A model generated the notes under the pieces. That model did no database searches. It saw nothing but the letters and a program-made list of their open reading frames with translations, and was not told where the DNA came from. Shown here in pieces: positions 16,868-26,008 of a stretch of DNA of 39,263 nt. The stretch's first letter is position 1; each line of letters opens with the position of its first letter. This stretch comes from an uncultured Alphaproteobacteria bacterium. Lineage in GTDB: Bacteria; Pseudomonadota; Alphaproteobacteria; Rhodobacterales; Rhodobacteraceae. The DNA lies in the NCBI GenBank assembly GCA_902533625.1, contig CACAMI010000013.1, positions 1-39,263 of the forward strand, given 5' to 3'. The position numbers were made by a program, and so were the translations under genes.

Positions 16868-17488
16868 ATGACTATAACTAATGGACAGTTAGTACTTTAT
16901 TTTGGTGCCCTTATTATATTATTTCTTACGCCAGGACCCGTCTGGATTGCGCTTATAGCACGAACAGTTTCTGGAGGGACTAAATCAGCCGTCTCTTTAG
17001 CTTTAGGAGTGTCTCTAGGTGACTTTCTTTGGCCAATTGTTGTATTTTTTGGATTAGGTTTTTTGGTTTCTTTATATTCAGAAATCTTAATTTTATTCCG
17101 TTACCTGGCTGCAATAATACTCACGATCATGGGTATTCAAACTATTCTTAATAGTAGGAAAAAATTGCATCTTAATAGTCGACTAACAAAATCAGGTTTT
17201 TTTGCTGGATTTAGCGCAGGGTTTATTGCTGTCACAGCAAATCCTAAAGCTTCCCTATTTTATCTTACTCTACTACCTAGTTTCTTTAACTTTGATACAA
17301 TTAATTTTTTTGATATTATGATAATTTCAATTGTGTCTTTTTCTGTGCCTATGATAGGCAACATATTAATGATTTTATTTCTTTCTAAAGTCAGATCTTT
17401 CCTATCATCACCAAATTCAGTGCGAATTACTAATGTTGTTTCAGGCGTATTATTAATCGGAGTCGGAGTAATAATAGGACTTACTTAG
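16868..17488 (+). CDS. LysE/RhtB-family amino-acid exporter
   Basis: A 206-residue inner-membrane protein with about six hydrophobic segments. The LysE signature LFLTPGPVWIALIAR lies in the first segment, SLALGVSLGDFLW in the second, and FSAGFIAVTANPKASLF in the re-entrant middle region. Family members export amino acids, homoserine lactones or related metabolites by proton antiport. I prefer the ATG at 16868, which gives the usual short lead before the TPGP motif; a GTG nine bases earlier is in frame. It lies close behind htpX. A sulfur amino acid gene (metY) and an Lrp regulator are near, so export of a methionine-related compound is possible but unproven. Confidence 0.88.
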   Translation: MTITNGQLVLYFGALIILFLTPGPVWIALIARTVSGGTKSAVSLALGVSLGDFLWPIVVFFGLGFLVSLYSEILILFRYLAAIILTIMGIQTILNSRKKLHLNSRLTKSGFFAGFSAGFIAVTANPKASLFYLTLLPSFFNFDTINFFDIMIISIVSFSVPMIGNILMILFLSKVRSFLSSPNSVRITNVVSGVLLIGVGVIIGLT

Positions 17489-17527
17489 TTTTCATTTTTT
17501 TAATCTAAAAATTAAACTGCAAACAAA

Positions 17528-18832
17528 TTATGTTTTTTCCAAGGCTTGGGTTAAGTCTTCTAGAATATCATCAATATGTTCTAAACCAACAGAAAGTCTC
17601 ACATACCCTGGTGTAACACCTGTTTTTTCTTGATCCATAGCTGAAAGTTGTGAATGAGTTGTGGAGGCTGGGTGAATGGCCAATGTACGGGCATCACCTA
17701 TATTTGCAACATGATAAACCATCTGCAAGTTATCAATAAATTTTTGCCCGGCTTGCTTACCTCCTTTTAATTCAAAACCCACTAATGGACCATTTCCAGT
17801 TTCCAAATATTTTCTATTTCTTTTTCTATCCGCAGCATTTTGGAATAAGCCTGGATAAATAACTTCAGCTACTTCAGACCTCTCACTTAAAAAGTCCGCG
17901 ACTCTTCCTGCATTTTCCTGATGAACCCTATACCTTAATGGCAATGTCTCTAAACCCTGTATGATGTGAAATGCATTTGTAGGAGAAATTGCTGATCCTA
18001 AATCTCGAAGCAATACAAACCTAGCTCGAACCAAGTAAGCAATCGGTACCCCTAAAATCTCTGGCACCGCCTTTCCGAATGATATTCCCCAATAACTTGG
18101 ATCAGGTTCATTAAGTAATGGCTGCCTGTTGGGTTCCTTTAACCAATCAAATGAACCACTATCCACAATGATACCTCCAATTGACGTTCCATGGCCTCCA
18201 ATATATTTAGTTAAGGAATGAACCACTATCGCTGCACCGTGTTTAATGGGCTTACAAGTTATAGGTGCTGCCGTATTATCAACTATTAATGGAATATTAA
18301 GTTCCTTTCCTATGTTAGCAACTTCTTCTATCGGAAAAACTTTGAGTTTCGGGTTTGGCAATGTTTCGGCGTAATAAGCTCTTGTTTTTTTATCTGTCAG
18401 TTGCCTAAAGTTCTCTGGATCTTTTGGATCAGCAAACTTTACTTCTATACCCAAATTCTTCAAAGTATTTGCAAATAGATTCCATGTGCCACCATATAAA
18501 TCTGTTGAGGCTACTATATTGTCTCCAGCCCGACATAAGTTTTGTATTGCTAAAGCTGAAGCGGCTTGACCGGATGAAACAGCAAGTGCTGCCACTCCTC
18601 CTTCTAGAGCTGCCACCCGTTCTTCTAAAACAGCATTTGTTGGATTCATAATCCTAGTATAAATATTTCCCAACTCTTTGAAGCCAAACAAATTACTAGC
18701 ATTTTCGGTACTACTAAACTGATAACTGGTAGTTTGATAAATTGGCACTGCAACTGAATTAGTCGCTCCATCACTTCTATATTGACCTGAATGCAAAACT
18801 AGGGTCTCAGGATGTTTTGAATTTGTTGGCAT
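17528..18832 (-). CDS. metY: O-acetylhomoserine sulfhydrylase / aminocarboxypropyltransferase
   Basis: A 434-residue PLP enzyme of the Cys/Met metabolism family. It makes homocysteine (or methionine from methanethiol) from O-acetylhomoserine and sulfide. The PLP lysine is K209 in VVHSLTKYIGGHG. YTRIMNPTNAVLEERVAALEGG and SSGQAASALAI build the cofactor pocket, and the long C-terminal form with NIGDARTLAIHPAST is typical of MetY rather than MetB or MetC. The start is the ATG at 18830-18832: an upstream in-frame TTG would read through the AAGAGG that serves as this ATG's ribosome-binding site. The gene is divergent from an Lrp/AsnC regulator that may control it. Confidence 0.92.
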   Translation of the reverse strand: MPTNSKHPETLVLHSGQYRSDGATNSVAVPIYQTTSYQFSSTENASNLFGFKELGNIYTRIMNPTNAVLEERVAALEGGVAALAVSSGQAASALAIQNLCRAGDNIVASTDLYGGTWNLFANTLKNLGIEVKFADPKDPENFRQLTDKKTRAYYAETLPNPKLKVFPIEEVANIGKELNIPLIVDNTAAPITCKPIKHGAAIVVHSLTKYIGGHGTSIGGIIVDSGSFDWLKEPNRQPLLNEPDPSYWGISFGKAVPEILGVPIAYLVRARFVLLRDLGSAISPTNAFHIIQGLETLPLRYRVHQENAGRVADFLSERSEVAEVIYPGLFQNAADRKRNRKYLETGNGPLVGFELKGGKQAGQKFIDNLQMVYHVANIGDARTLAIHPASTTHSQLSAMDQEKTGVTPGYVRLSVGLEHIDDILEDLTQALEKT

Positions 18833-18888
18833 TTTAAACCTCTTCAATGAATTAAAGTGTAATTTTTAGTATAAAAGCACGATTTTAT

Positions 18889-18902
18889 TTCTATAAATAG
18901 AA
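18889..18902. promoter_or_regulatory. Inverted repeat, candidate Lrp/AsnC operator
   Basis: TTCTAT-AA-ATAGAA forms perfect 6-base arms around a 2-base centre, 57 bases upstream of the metY ATG and about 100 bases upstream of the regulator ATG. Its place in the divergent region suits a site bound by the adjacent Lrp/AsnC-type protein. The surrounding DNA is very AT-rich, so chance pairing cannot be excluded. Confidence 0.4.
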
Positions 18903-19003
18903 TATTTTTCTGTTATTCAATGAAAAAATATCTTACTGTCCTAAGAATTCTTTTTATATATACTTTTTTAGGAAATTATTCTTTATCTTACTGGGATGGC
19001 AGA

Positions 19004-19468
19004 ATGGATGCAATTGACAAAAATATACTTCGGCTTCTCCAAAAAGATGTCACCCTACCGCTAAGTGAAATCGCCAATAGGGTAGGAATATCCAAAACCC
19101 CTTGCTGGAATAGAATTAGATCTATGGAGGAGAAAGGTATAATTCTTAACAAAATAGCTGTTTTGGATAACTCAAAGGTAAACCTTGATGTGATTGTATT
19201 CCTTTCAATATCAGTTAGTCATCACTCTGACGAATGGGTGGAAACATTTTCGGAAACTGTAAAAAAATATGATCAAATAATCGAAGTGTATCGAGTTACA
19301 GGCTCAAACATGGACTACCTTTTAAAAATAGCCGCACCTTCCGTAGGCGAATATGATCAGTTCCAGCAGCAGTTAATAAATGAAATTGAATTCAGCAATA
19401 TGTCATCAAGTATAGCTCTAAAAGAAATAAAGAGGGTTACCGCTCTGCCTCTTGATTTTTGTAATTGA
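19004..19468 (+). CDS. Lrp/AsnC-family transcriptional regulator
   Basis: A 154-residue protein with the standard Lrp layout: MDAIDKNILRLLQKD opening, HTH in LPLSEIANRVGISKTP (residues about 19-50), then a RAM-type ligand/oligomerisation domain with EVYRVTGSNMDYLLKIA. The frame is open for 28 more codons upstream, giving a hydrophobic stretch that no Lrp protein has, so I start at ATG 19004, which gives the normal family length. It is divergent from metY with an inverted repeat between them; amino-acid-responsive control of metY is the obvious hypothesis. Confidence 0.9.
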   Translation: MDAIDKNILRLLQKDVTLPLSEIANRVGISKTPCWNRIRSMEEKGIILNKIAVLDNSKVNLDVIVFLSISVSHHSDEWVETFSETVKKYDQIIEVYRVTGSNMDYLLKIAAPSVGEYDQFQQQLINEIEFSNMSSSIALKEIKRVTALPLDFCN

Positions 19469-19521
19469 TTCAAGGAAGCTTAGAGCCTAAGTCGAAGAGT
19501 TAAGAATTTCAAAAAGCTCCA

Positions 19522-20847
19522 TCAAAAATATCTTGTGAATCCTAAATTGAACCATTTGGAGTTATCATATGCATAACTTGGATCATTAGGTTCTGCTTCC
19601 AAGAGTAAAATATTTGCCTTTATCTTTGTATAATCCGAAATGGAATATGTTGATTCTCCAGCTAGATAAGAAGAATTTCCATTCATATTTCCTCCTACAG
19701 AAATTGTAGCATTTAACTTTTCGTCTACTGTATTTCTAGAATATGCAACATTGTAAGATAAACTTTCAGTCTCCTCTAATAAAATGCCCGAGGAGCCAGG
19801 AATGTAATAGACTCTAGCACTATCGTCCCATAAAGAACCCTCCAAATTTAAAGATAGTTGGTCATAAGTACTAGGAGCATATTCAATCCCCAATGCAGCA
19901 TCGGTCCTATCATCTTTCACAATTTCAGACGCCGTAGATCTCTTTAAATTAATTTTCTTAGCCAAATCAAATTTCACCAGATAATTTTCTATTTCTTTAT
20001 GAGCGCTTATACCTGCCAAATTATATCGACTTGAATCACTTAAACCCGAAGCAACATTAATGACCCCAACTCTCGGGAAAAGTGACCCTAAATAGAAATT
20101 TAACTGACCCCTTTCAATATCAAATGACGATTTAAAACCAATTTCTGAACCAGAATCTTCGGAGGTTGAATTCACTGCGTGCAGTGTGTCTCGTTCAAAG
20201 CTGAAGAAAATTTCAGACGTGTTATTCGCAATAAAAACAGATGCTTCTCCTAACCACCTCGAGGACAATTCCATTCCAGGTAAAGATTGACTTAAAATTG
20301 ATTCTGCAGGATTGATCACATCTAATACAGAAGCTGCATCAACATCCCCCCAGGTTTTTCGATATTTTCCTAACTTCCACCTTAAGTTCTCTAATGAGTT
20401 TTGGATATTGAGGAACATTAGGTCATTTGAAACTTCCTTACTTCTTGAGTCAATTTCAAAATTTACGGAAATATCTAAAAACCCAATTTTTGTTATCTCA
20501 GGTGAAGATGACATATTTAATATAAGCTTACTTTTTGAAGAATTTGAGCTTGAGAGATGGCTGTTAAAATTTCCAAATGTTATAGAACTTTGTATTAAAT
20601 CAAACACTGATTCACCCAAATTAACTTGGCCCTGAGACTCCTCTAAAATATTACCCTCTAATTCGATCACTTCAGAATGATCAAAGTCTTCTTCTAACTC
20701 TAGTTCAATATCATCTTCAAAGAAATCGTCCTCAAATATTTCTTCTGAAAATGCCCAAACAGAAAATGACAGGGTTAAAACGATTACTCTCAAGAACTGT
20801 TGAAAGTAGATCGTCAAAATTTTATTCTGTTTGGGCCCGTATGTCAT
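19522..20847 (-). CDS. Outer-membrane beta-barrel protein of an MMPL export cluster
   Basis: A 441-residue exported protein. The N terminus has a hydrophobic signal segment (about 12-32, with VLTLSFSVWAFS before a run of acidic residues). The rest is rich in alternating polar/hydrophobic strands and ends in an aromatic residue (GFTRYF), the C-terminal signature of outer-membrane barrels. The acidic 35-60 linker is unusually Asp/Glu-rich. I do not recognise a named family, although its position beside a LolA-like protein and an MMPL exporter recalls DUF1302-type barrels. It overlaps the LolA-like gene by 26 bases. It probably supplies the outer-membrane step of that system; this is inference from position and topology. 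Confidence 0.65.
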   Translation of the reverse strand: MTYGPKQNKILTIYFQQFLRVIVLTLSFSVWAFSEEIFEDDFFEDDIELELEEDFDHSEVIELEGNILEESQGQVNLGESVFDLIQSSITFGNFNSHLSSSNSSKSKLILNMSSSPEITKIGFLDISVNFEIDSRSKEVSNDLMFLNIQNSLENLRWKLGKYRKTWGDVDAASVLDVINPAESILSQSLPGMELSSRWLGEASVFIANNTSEIFFSFERDTLHAVNSTSEDSGSEIGFKSSFDIERGQLNFYLGSLFPRVGVINVASGLSDSSRYNLAGISAHKEIENYLVKFDLAKKINLKRSTASEIVKDDRTDAALGIEYAPSTYDQLSLNLEGSLWDDSARVYYIPGSSGILLEETESLSYNVAYSRNTVDEKLNATISVGGNMNGNSSYLAGESTYSISDYTKIKANILLLEAEPNDPSYAYDNSKWFNLGFTRYF

Positions 20848-21709
20848 CTAAATGCTTTTTACGAAAAGCCTTATCTGTTAATGATCTTTTAGATAATAAG
20901 TCAGAGTTTATTTCCATTCCAAAATTAATTGATACCAGAATCATATTTGAAAGTCTCTTAGCATTGAGATTGAGGATAGTAGTCGACCTTGCAAGCCAAA
21001 TATCATTAAGCTTCTCAATTTTTCCAACAAGTAGTCGTCTAATCTCGGTTCCTCTTTTATCATACATTTTTGCCTTAACAACGATTTCTTTAGCTAAATC
21101 CACCCATAGAAGACTTTTTGAATATCGGCTTTTGATAGCTATATTAGGTTTCGGAGTCTGTTCAATAATAGCCACTCGACTGCTTTTATAATTTGTTTCT
21201 TTCAACAATTTAAAATCGTAATCATTTAATTTCCCAGTTTCCTGATCTTCATTAGTAAATTCGGACCCAAATATAGCTACAGGTTCGGCATCCGCATCAG
21301 AATTTGATGAGACAATTCTCTTAACCTTCCCTAAAGCGGATAAATAAAGCCAAGTCTCGTTGTCCTTACCTATTTCATCATAAGTATATACTAGCATACC
21401 CACACCTCGTTCTGCAGGTGGTTCAAGTATAAATGCGATACTTTGGTTATCTTTTCCACTTGGACCCGTATTAATAGCAACACTCTCAATTGTCTTTATC
21501 GTAGGTGCCTGACTACATTTAACTTTTTGATCTTTAATTCCATATTTGCAGGTCGATATTTTTAGCAGAGAAAACACGGACTCATTCCTCTCTCTTGAAT
21601 TTGCATCTACCATCTCCATGATTCCACGAGCTGTTTTAGCAAAACTGGTTCCGGAAAAAACACAAAAAATGAGATTAAGGAGGATAAAATTTCTTAACTT
21701 TTTAATCAT
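20822..21709 (-). CDS. LolA-like outer-membrane lipoprotein-sorting domain protein
   Basis: A 295-residue periplasmic protein. A signal peptide ends near SGTSFAKTA. The body matches the outer-membrane lipoprotein-sorting (LolA-like) family usually encoded beside MMPL exporters: a GIMEMVDA start, FILEPPAERGVGMLVY, TWLYLSALGKVKRI and GSEFTNED. Such a half-barrel would shuttle a lipid or lipophilic cargo through the periplasm. The true start is the ATG at 21707-21709, whose A is the last base of the exporter's stop codon (TGATG), with GGGAAG upstream; a TTG one codon earlier is unlikely. It is coupled to the exporter upstream and the barrel downstream. Confidence 0.8.
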   Translation of the reverse strand: MIKKLRNFILLNLIFCVFSGTSFAKTARGIMEMVDANSRERNESVFSLLKISTCKYGIKDQKVKCSQAPTIKTIESVAINTGPSGKDNQSIAFILEPPAERGVGMLVYTYDEIGKDNETWLYLSALGKVKRIVSSNSDADAEPVAIFGSEFTNEDQETGKLNDYDFKLLKETNYKSSRVAIIEQTPKPNIAIKSRYSKSLLWVDLAKEIVVKAKMYDKRGTEIRRLLVGKIEKLNDIWLARSTTILNLNAKRLSNMILVSINFGMEINSDLLSKRSLTDKAFRKKHLDDIRAQTE

Positions 21710-24357
21710 CAACTTCCCACACTAAGATTATTCTGTTTATTTACACCAAACTTTGGTTGAAAAACATGAACAAGGGCTGGCAAAAATAAAAGATCACAAA
21801 TTAATGCAACAAATATCGCAAATGAGCCGAAGATACCTACTCTTGCGATTCCTATATAATCAGAAAACCCAAGCAGTAAAAAAGATACTCCCAGAATCAA
21901 AGTGGTAAATGTAACTGCCCGACCAACTTCATCAATTGTGTGTTTCAATGCTTCACCCACGCTGTTGCCCCTTGATAAATTCATTCGGTAATGTGTTACG
22001 AAATGGATCGTATCATCTACGGCTATTCCAATTATAAGTGGAGCAATCATAAGAGTATCTGTATCTAAAGGAATTCCTAGCAAACCCATTAAACCAAAAG
22101 CTGAAACCGTTGGAAGAACATTTGGTATTATGCTTAAGATTCCACCGCTGACCGAACCCAATGTAATCAGTAAAATCGCTGAAATAACTATAACAGCCAA
22201 AGCTAGTGACCTATATTGACTTTTTGATACTACTTCTCCCATCTGAAGCATTAATGCATAAGTCCCAGTGACCCCATATTCCATTTCCGGATAATTAGAT
22301 CTCAATGGCTCCATAGCTTTTTCTAAGTCAGTTTCCAAGTATTCAAAAAGTTCGTTGTATTCCTTACTACTCGCATTTAGTAACTGAATGGTAATGTGAC
22401 TTTGTGAATAATCATCGGAAACAATTCGCCTTCGCTTATCAGGGTTAGAATTATTAAACAAGGAAAGCAACTGAACAACAGCAGTAGATGATTCAGGTAA
22501 GGAATACCCATTACTACCGCCCAATGTTTTGTTCACATCCATAACTATATCACTCAAAGAATATGTTCTAACAACATGGGACTGATATTTTTTTTCCATC
22601 AATTCCTGAAATTTGGACACAGTTTCGAGAACATCGGTATCCGTAAAACCATCTAATTTTTTTAAATCAATCATGATTTCCATGGACCCCGTTCCCGCCA
22701 TCTTCTGATCAACAATATTATAAGTTTTTATAAGTTTTGTATCCTCCTTGAAAAGTTCCAAGAGATTAGTATCTATTGTTATTCTTGAAAGACCCAATCC
22801 ACATAACGCAAGAAGAAACAAAAAACAAAAGATAATTGGAAATCGAAATTTAAAAGAAAAATGGGGTAGAAGAGCTAGAAGTCCTGGCAACCACTCAGCA
22901 GTCAATAACCATCGCAGACCAAGAAAATAAAAAACCTTTCCCAAAGAATCTACAGGGACCGAGACAAATGAATATCTATGGGGTCCATTGCTCTTTCGTC
23001 TATCTATACTTTTATATGGATGCCAAAACTCTAATAGGATTGGAAACACATAAAGAGTGAAAAGAAATGCTAAAAATACTCCTATTGCGGAAGAGATCCC
23101 AAACGTAACAAAATGTCCTATACCGCCTAAGGCTATGACGATCATGGCTGCCATGGTTGTAATACTGGTTAATAAAATAGGAACTCCTGTTTTTTGATAA
23201 GCCATTTTAATTGCTTCTTTATGATTAAGACCCCTTTTCCTAAATAATGTATACTCACTTAAAACGTGAACACAGTCTGCAATTCCAACACCAAAAACCA
23301 GCATAACCGTTAGAGCCACTAGTTGTGTTGATGGAATCCCAAGCCATGCCATGCCACCAAAAACCCAAATAGTACAACTCGCTATACATGTCACAGTCCA
23401 TAGAACCGCTGATCCCGACTTGAACAGACTAAAAAGCAGAAGAATTACAACCAAAAGAGCGACCATTGCCAAAATTCCTGCCTGACCGAGTATCTCGTAT
23501 GCCATATCCGTCATTGGAGCGGTGCCTACTGGATAAAATTCGAATTCAGACGAATACTTTGCTAATAATCGATTGAGGGGAAGCATAAGGTCTGAATATT
23601 CATCAGGAAGGGTAGGTTCATAAACGGTAGCATCAATTTCGATAGTCTCATCAACTTCTATTTCAAAATCATCTAATGCATTATCTAGCTGATCTACTTC
23701 TGTACTATCAAGACTTTCTCCATTATCTAGTACCCGAACAGCTCCAAAATCTGTTTTCAATACTATCCCACCAAAAGTAGCATCTTCAGAAAACATCAAA
23801 AGCTTTAAACTTTTTTGGTTTAAAGAAATTTCAGCAATCTTTTTCGCAAGCTCTTCTGTTATCTCTGAACTCTTTGGAATAATGTAACGGCTTATGAGAC
23901 TTTCCCCGTCATCAATCTCATAACGCTCGTTAGCGAGTGATTGAACATCTAAAATGCGACTAAGGCCTTGAATCTCACTTTCCTCTAAGCCCAATTCTTG
24001 CAGGTTTAGCTCATTCCAGTTTTCAAGATCTTGGGTAAGTTTTCTTAAAGTTTTCAGAGAACTAGGCGAAAATATATTTTTATCTTTCGCCCTATAGACG
24101 ATAAATACTCCATCATCACTTCCAAATTGATCTTTGAATTTCTGTAGAGCTTTAATTGACGGGTCGCCCTTTGGAAGCCAGGTTTCTAGACTGGAATCTA
24201 ATTGAAATTTTGGAATGCCAACAGCAAAAAAGAGTGTTGAGGCAACAAAAAGTGCTGCCCCAAAATACCGATAAGGCCTCAATTTCTCTGGGATGTTTGA
24301 AAAATAGTTAGCTAAAAATAAGCTAAGTGAGGTGAAGAAGTCTGAAAATTTTAGCAT
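21709..24357 (-). CDS. MMPL/RND-superfamily exporter
   Basis: An 882-residue inner-membrane protein with the two-fold RND layout: a transmembrane segment near the N terminus, a large periplasmic loop beginning SSLETWLPKGDPS, five more membrane segments, then a repeat of the same plan. Paired intramembrane aspartates typical of proton-driven members are seen in GVGIADCVHVLSEY and GIAVDDTIHFVTHYR. It belongs to the predicted exporters related to MMPL and sterol-sensing-domain proteins, which move lipids or hydrophobic compounds. I start at the ATG at 24355-24357 because GGGAG lies six bases upstream; an upstream ATG would add 25 basic residues. It is the first gene of a three-gene envelope operon. 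Confidence 0.88.
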   Translation of the reverse strand: MLKFSDFFTSLSLFLANYFSNIPEKLRPYRYFGAALFVASTLFFAVGIPKFQLDSSLETWLPKGDPSIKALQKFKDQFGSDDGVFIVYRAKDKNIFSPSSLKTLRKLTQDLENWNELNLQELGLEESEIQGLSRILDVQSLANERYEIDDGESLISRYIIPKSSEITEELAKKIAEISLNQKSLKLLMFSEDATFGGIVLKTDFGAVRVLDNGESLDSTEVDQLDNALDDFEIEVDETIEIDATVYEPTLPDEYSDLMLPLNRLLAKYSSEFEFYPVGTAPMTDMAYEILGQAGILAMVALLVVILLLFSLFKSGSAVLWTVTCIASCTIWVFGGMAWLGIPSTQLVALTVMLVFGVGIADCVHVLSEYTLFRKRGLNHKEAIKMAYQKTGVPILLTSITTMAAMIVIALGGIGHFVTFGISSAIGVFLAFLFTLYVFPILLEFWHPYKSIDRRKSNGPHRYSFVSVPVDSLGKVFYFLGLRWLLTAEWLPGLLALLPHFSFKFRFPIIFCFLFLLALCGLGLSRITIDTNLLELFKEDTKLIKTYNIVDQKMAGTGSMEIMIDLKKLDGFTDTDVLETVSKFQELMEKKYQSHVVRTYSLSDIVMDVNKTLGGSNGYSLPESSTAVVQLLSLFNNSNPDKRRRIVSDDYSQSHITIQLLNASSKEYNELFEYLETDLEKAMEPLRSNYPEMEYGVTGTYALMLQMGEVVSKSQYRSLALAVIVISAILLITLGSVSGGILSIIPNVLPTVSAFGLMGLLGIPLDTDTLMIAPLIIGIAVDDTIHFVTHYRMNLSRGNSVGEALKHTIDEVGRAVTFTTLILGVSFLLLGFSDYIGIARVGIFGSFAIFVALICDLLFLPALVHVFQPKFGVNKQNNLSVGS

Positions 24358-24399
24358 GTTTACTCCCACAATCAACCTACCTAGTAATTTCCTAAATTC

Positions 24400-24461
24400 A
24401 ATAGAATTCCTATTTCGGATATATTTAATCAAAAATTAATTCGGATGTATTGGATTCCAAT
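24400..24461. promoter_or_regulatory. Direct and inverted repeats in the exporter/photolyase divergent region
   Basis: Two direct copies of TTCGGATRTATT lie at 24414-24425 and 24440-24451, 26 bases apart. AATAG-AATTC-CTATT (24400-24414) and ATTGG-ATT-CCAAT (24449-24461) are perfect short inverted repeats at the edges of the same stretch. The region is the 127-base gap between the exporter and the photolyase-like gene, so these may be regulator sites for either. No regulator is encoded next to them. Confidence 0.3.
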
Positions 24462-24484
24462 CAAAAGCATTTATATGAGATAGA

Positions 24485-25975
24485 ATGCAAAAAGAGGCTC
24501 TTGTAATATTGGGAAATCAACTCTTCCCAGTGGATTATTTTCCTAAAAATCCAAACATAAAGATATTTATGATGGAGGACTGGGAACTATGTACCTATGA
24601 AAAGCATCATAAACAAAAATTAATATTTTTCTTAAGTGCGATGCGAAATTACAGAGACGACCTGATTTTATCTAAATATGACGTAGATTACTATGAACTG
24701 AGTAAGCATTCAAAAGAACAGAATTATCTTGAGAGATTGAAATATTTCTGTGAGAAAAATGAGCTTACAACTCTTTACTATTTTGAAATCTCAGACAAAC
24801 CATTCAGAGAAAAATTTGAGAGGTTTTTGGCAGAGGAATCTATTTCAGCAAAAGTTCTACAAAATCCAATGTTTATTTTTGATCTTGATGAGTTCAAGAC
24901 GCACTCTAGTGGTAAAATATTTCAAATGGGAAATTTCTACCGAAAAATTCGTGTGAATAAAAAAGTTTTGATGGAAAATAATAAACCAAAAGGTGGAAAG
25001 TGGACCTATGATGATGAGAACAGAAAAAAAATTCCTCTCACTCAAACTATACCCAACATGCCTACATTAAAAAGAACCAAATACCACGAATTGATTTTAT
25101 CTTTGGTGCATCAAAATTTCAGTGATCATCCCGGTGAAACTCAAAATTGCTGGATACCTACCACACGTTTGGATGCAAGGGAGTTTTTCTGTGAATTTCT
25201 TAATGTAAGATTTGAAAAGTTTGGGGATTATGAGGACGCCATAGATACCAGAGGCCATTTTCTTTTTCACAGTGGTATTAGTGCTCTCTTAAACATTGGG
25301 CTATTATTACCCGAAGAAGTAATAAGCGAAGCAATAAAATTTTCAGAAAATCGTAACATAGAAATGAACAATGTGGAGGGCTTTGTACGGCAAATTATTG
25401 GCTGGCGGGAATTCATTAAAGGCACCTATGAACTTCACAGCGAAAGGCAAGAATGTTCTAATTTCTTCAAGCATAATAGAAGGCTTTCAAATCATTGGTA
25501 CTCTGCCTCAACAGGTTTAGGGCCTCTTGATGACGCTATTTTTGGAGCAATTGAATACGGTTATACGCACCACATTAACAGACTTATGGTAATCTCAAAC
25601 ATCATGAACCTTTGTGAAGTTGATCCCAAGGAAATATATAAATGGTTCATGGAAATGTTTATTGACTCATCCGAGTGGGTTATGGTTCCAAATGTTTATG
25701 GGATGAGTACTTTTGCAGATGGTGGTATTTTTGCTTCCAAGCCTTATATCTGCGGATCGAACTATATATTAAAGATGGGAAATTCGAAAAAAGGAGATTG
25801 GTGTGAAATAGTCGATGGCTTGTATTGGAGGTTCATCCAAAAGAACATCAGTTTTTTCGAGAAAAATCATCGTCTCTCCTTTATGACCAAAGCTCTAAAT
25901 AAAATCGATGTCGATAGAAAAGATAGAATATTTGCTAAGGCGGAGTACTTTATAAATGAGTACACAATTTCGTAA
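24485..25975 (+). CDS. Deoxyribodipyrimidine photolyase-related protein ((6-4) photolyase-like) without Fe-S cysteines
   Basis: A 496-residue flavoprotein of the bacterial (6-4) photolyase/DPRP branch of the photolyase-cryptochrome family. An N-terminal alpha/beta antenna domain (VILGNQLFP at the start) is followed by the helical FAD domain. GFVRQIIGWREF, the paired histidines in YTHHINRLMV (H362, H363), WVMVPNVYGMSTFADGGIFASKP and GLYWRF are family signatures. Most members I know carry a 4Fe-4S cluster bound by a Cys in a TGxxC-like loop plus a CxxC pair and a later Cys. Here the first loop reads TGLGPL, and the CxxC segment is shortened to MGNSKKGDWCE, leaving only C440. It therefore probably lacks the cluster. 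It likely repairs UV photoproducts or senses light. Confidence 0.85.
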   Translation: MQKEALVILGNQLFPVDYFPKNPNIKIFMMEDWELCTYEKHHKQKLIFFLSAMRNYRDDLILSKYDVDYYELSKHSKEQNYLERLKYFCEKNELTTLYYFEISDKPFREKFERFLAEESISAKVLQNPMFIFDLDEFKTHSSGKIFQMGNFYRKIRVNKKVLMENNKPKGGKWTYDDENRKKIPLTQTIPNMPTLKRTKYHELILSLVHQNFSDHPGETQNCWIPTTRLDAREFFCEFLNVRFEKFGDYEDAIDTRGHFLFHSGISALLNIGLLLPEEVISEAIKFSENRNIEMNNVEGFVRQIIGWREFIKGTYELHSERQECSNFFKHNRRLSNHWYSASTGLGPLDDAIFGAIEYGYTHHINRLMVISNIMNLCEVDPKEIYKWFMEMFIDSSEWVMVPNVYGMSTFADGGIFASKPYICGSNYILKMGNSKKGDWCEIVDGLYWRFIQKNISFFEKNHRLSFMTKALNKIDVDRKDRIFAKAEYFINEYTIS

Positions 25976-26008
25976 AACTGTAATTGATAATTATAAGAAG
26001 AGAAGAAT

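Noticed and set aside
17499-17516. An AT-only stem TTTAAT/ATTAAA between the LysE and metY genes as a bidirectional terminator
   Set aside because: It has no G-C pairs and would be very unstable; such stems arise by chance in this AT-rich DNA.
18920-19003. A 28-residue hydrophobic N-terminal extension on the Lrp-type regulator
   Set aside because: No Lrp protein has such a segment. The internal ATG at 19004 gives the standard start and length, and the extension would cover the promoter region.
19478-19494. A small hairpin, CTTAG-AGC-CTAAG, between the Lrp-type and barrel genes as a terminator
   Set aside because: The stem is only five pairs and no T-run follows on either strand.
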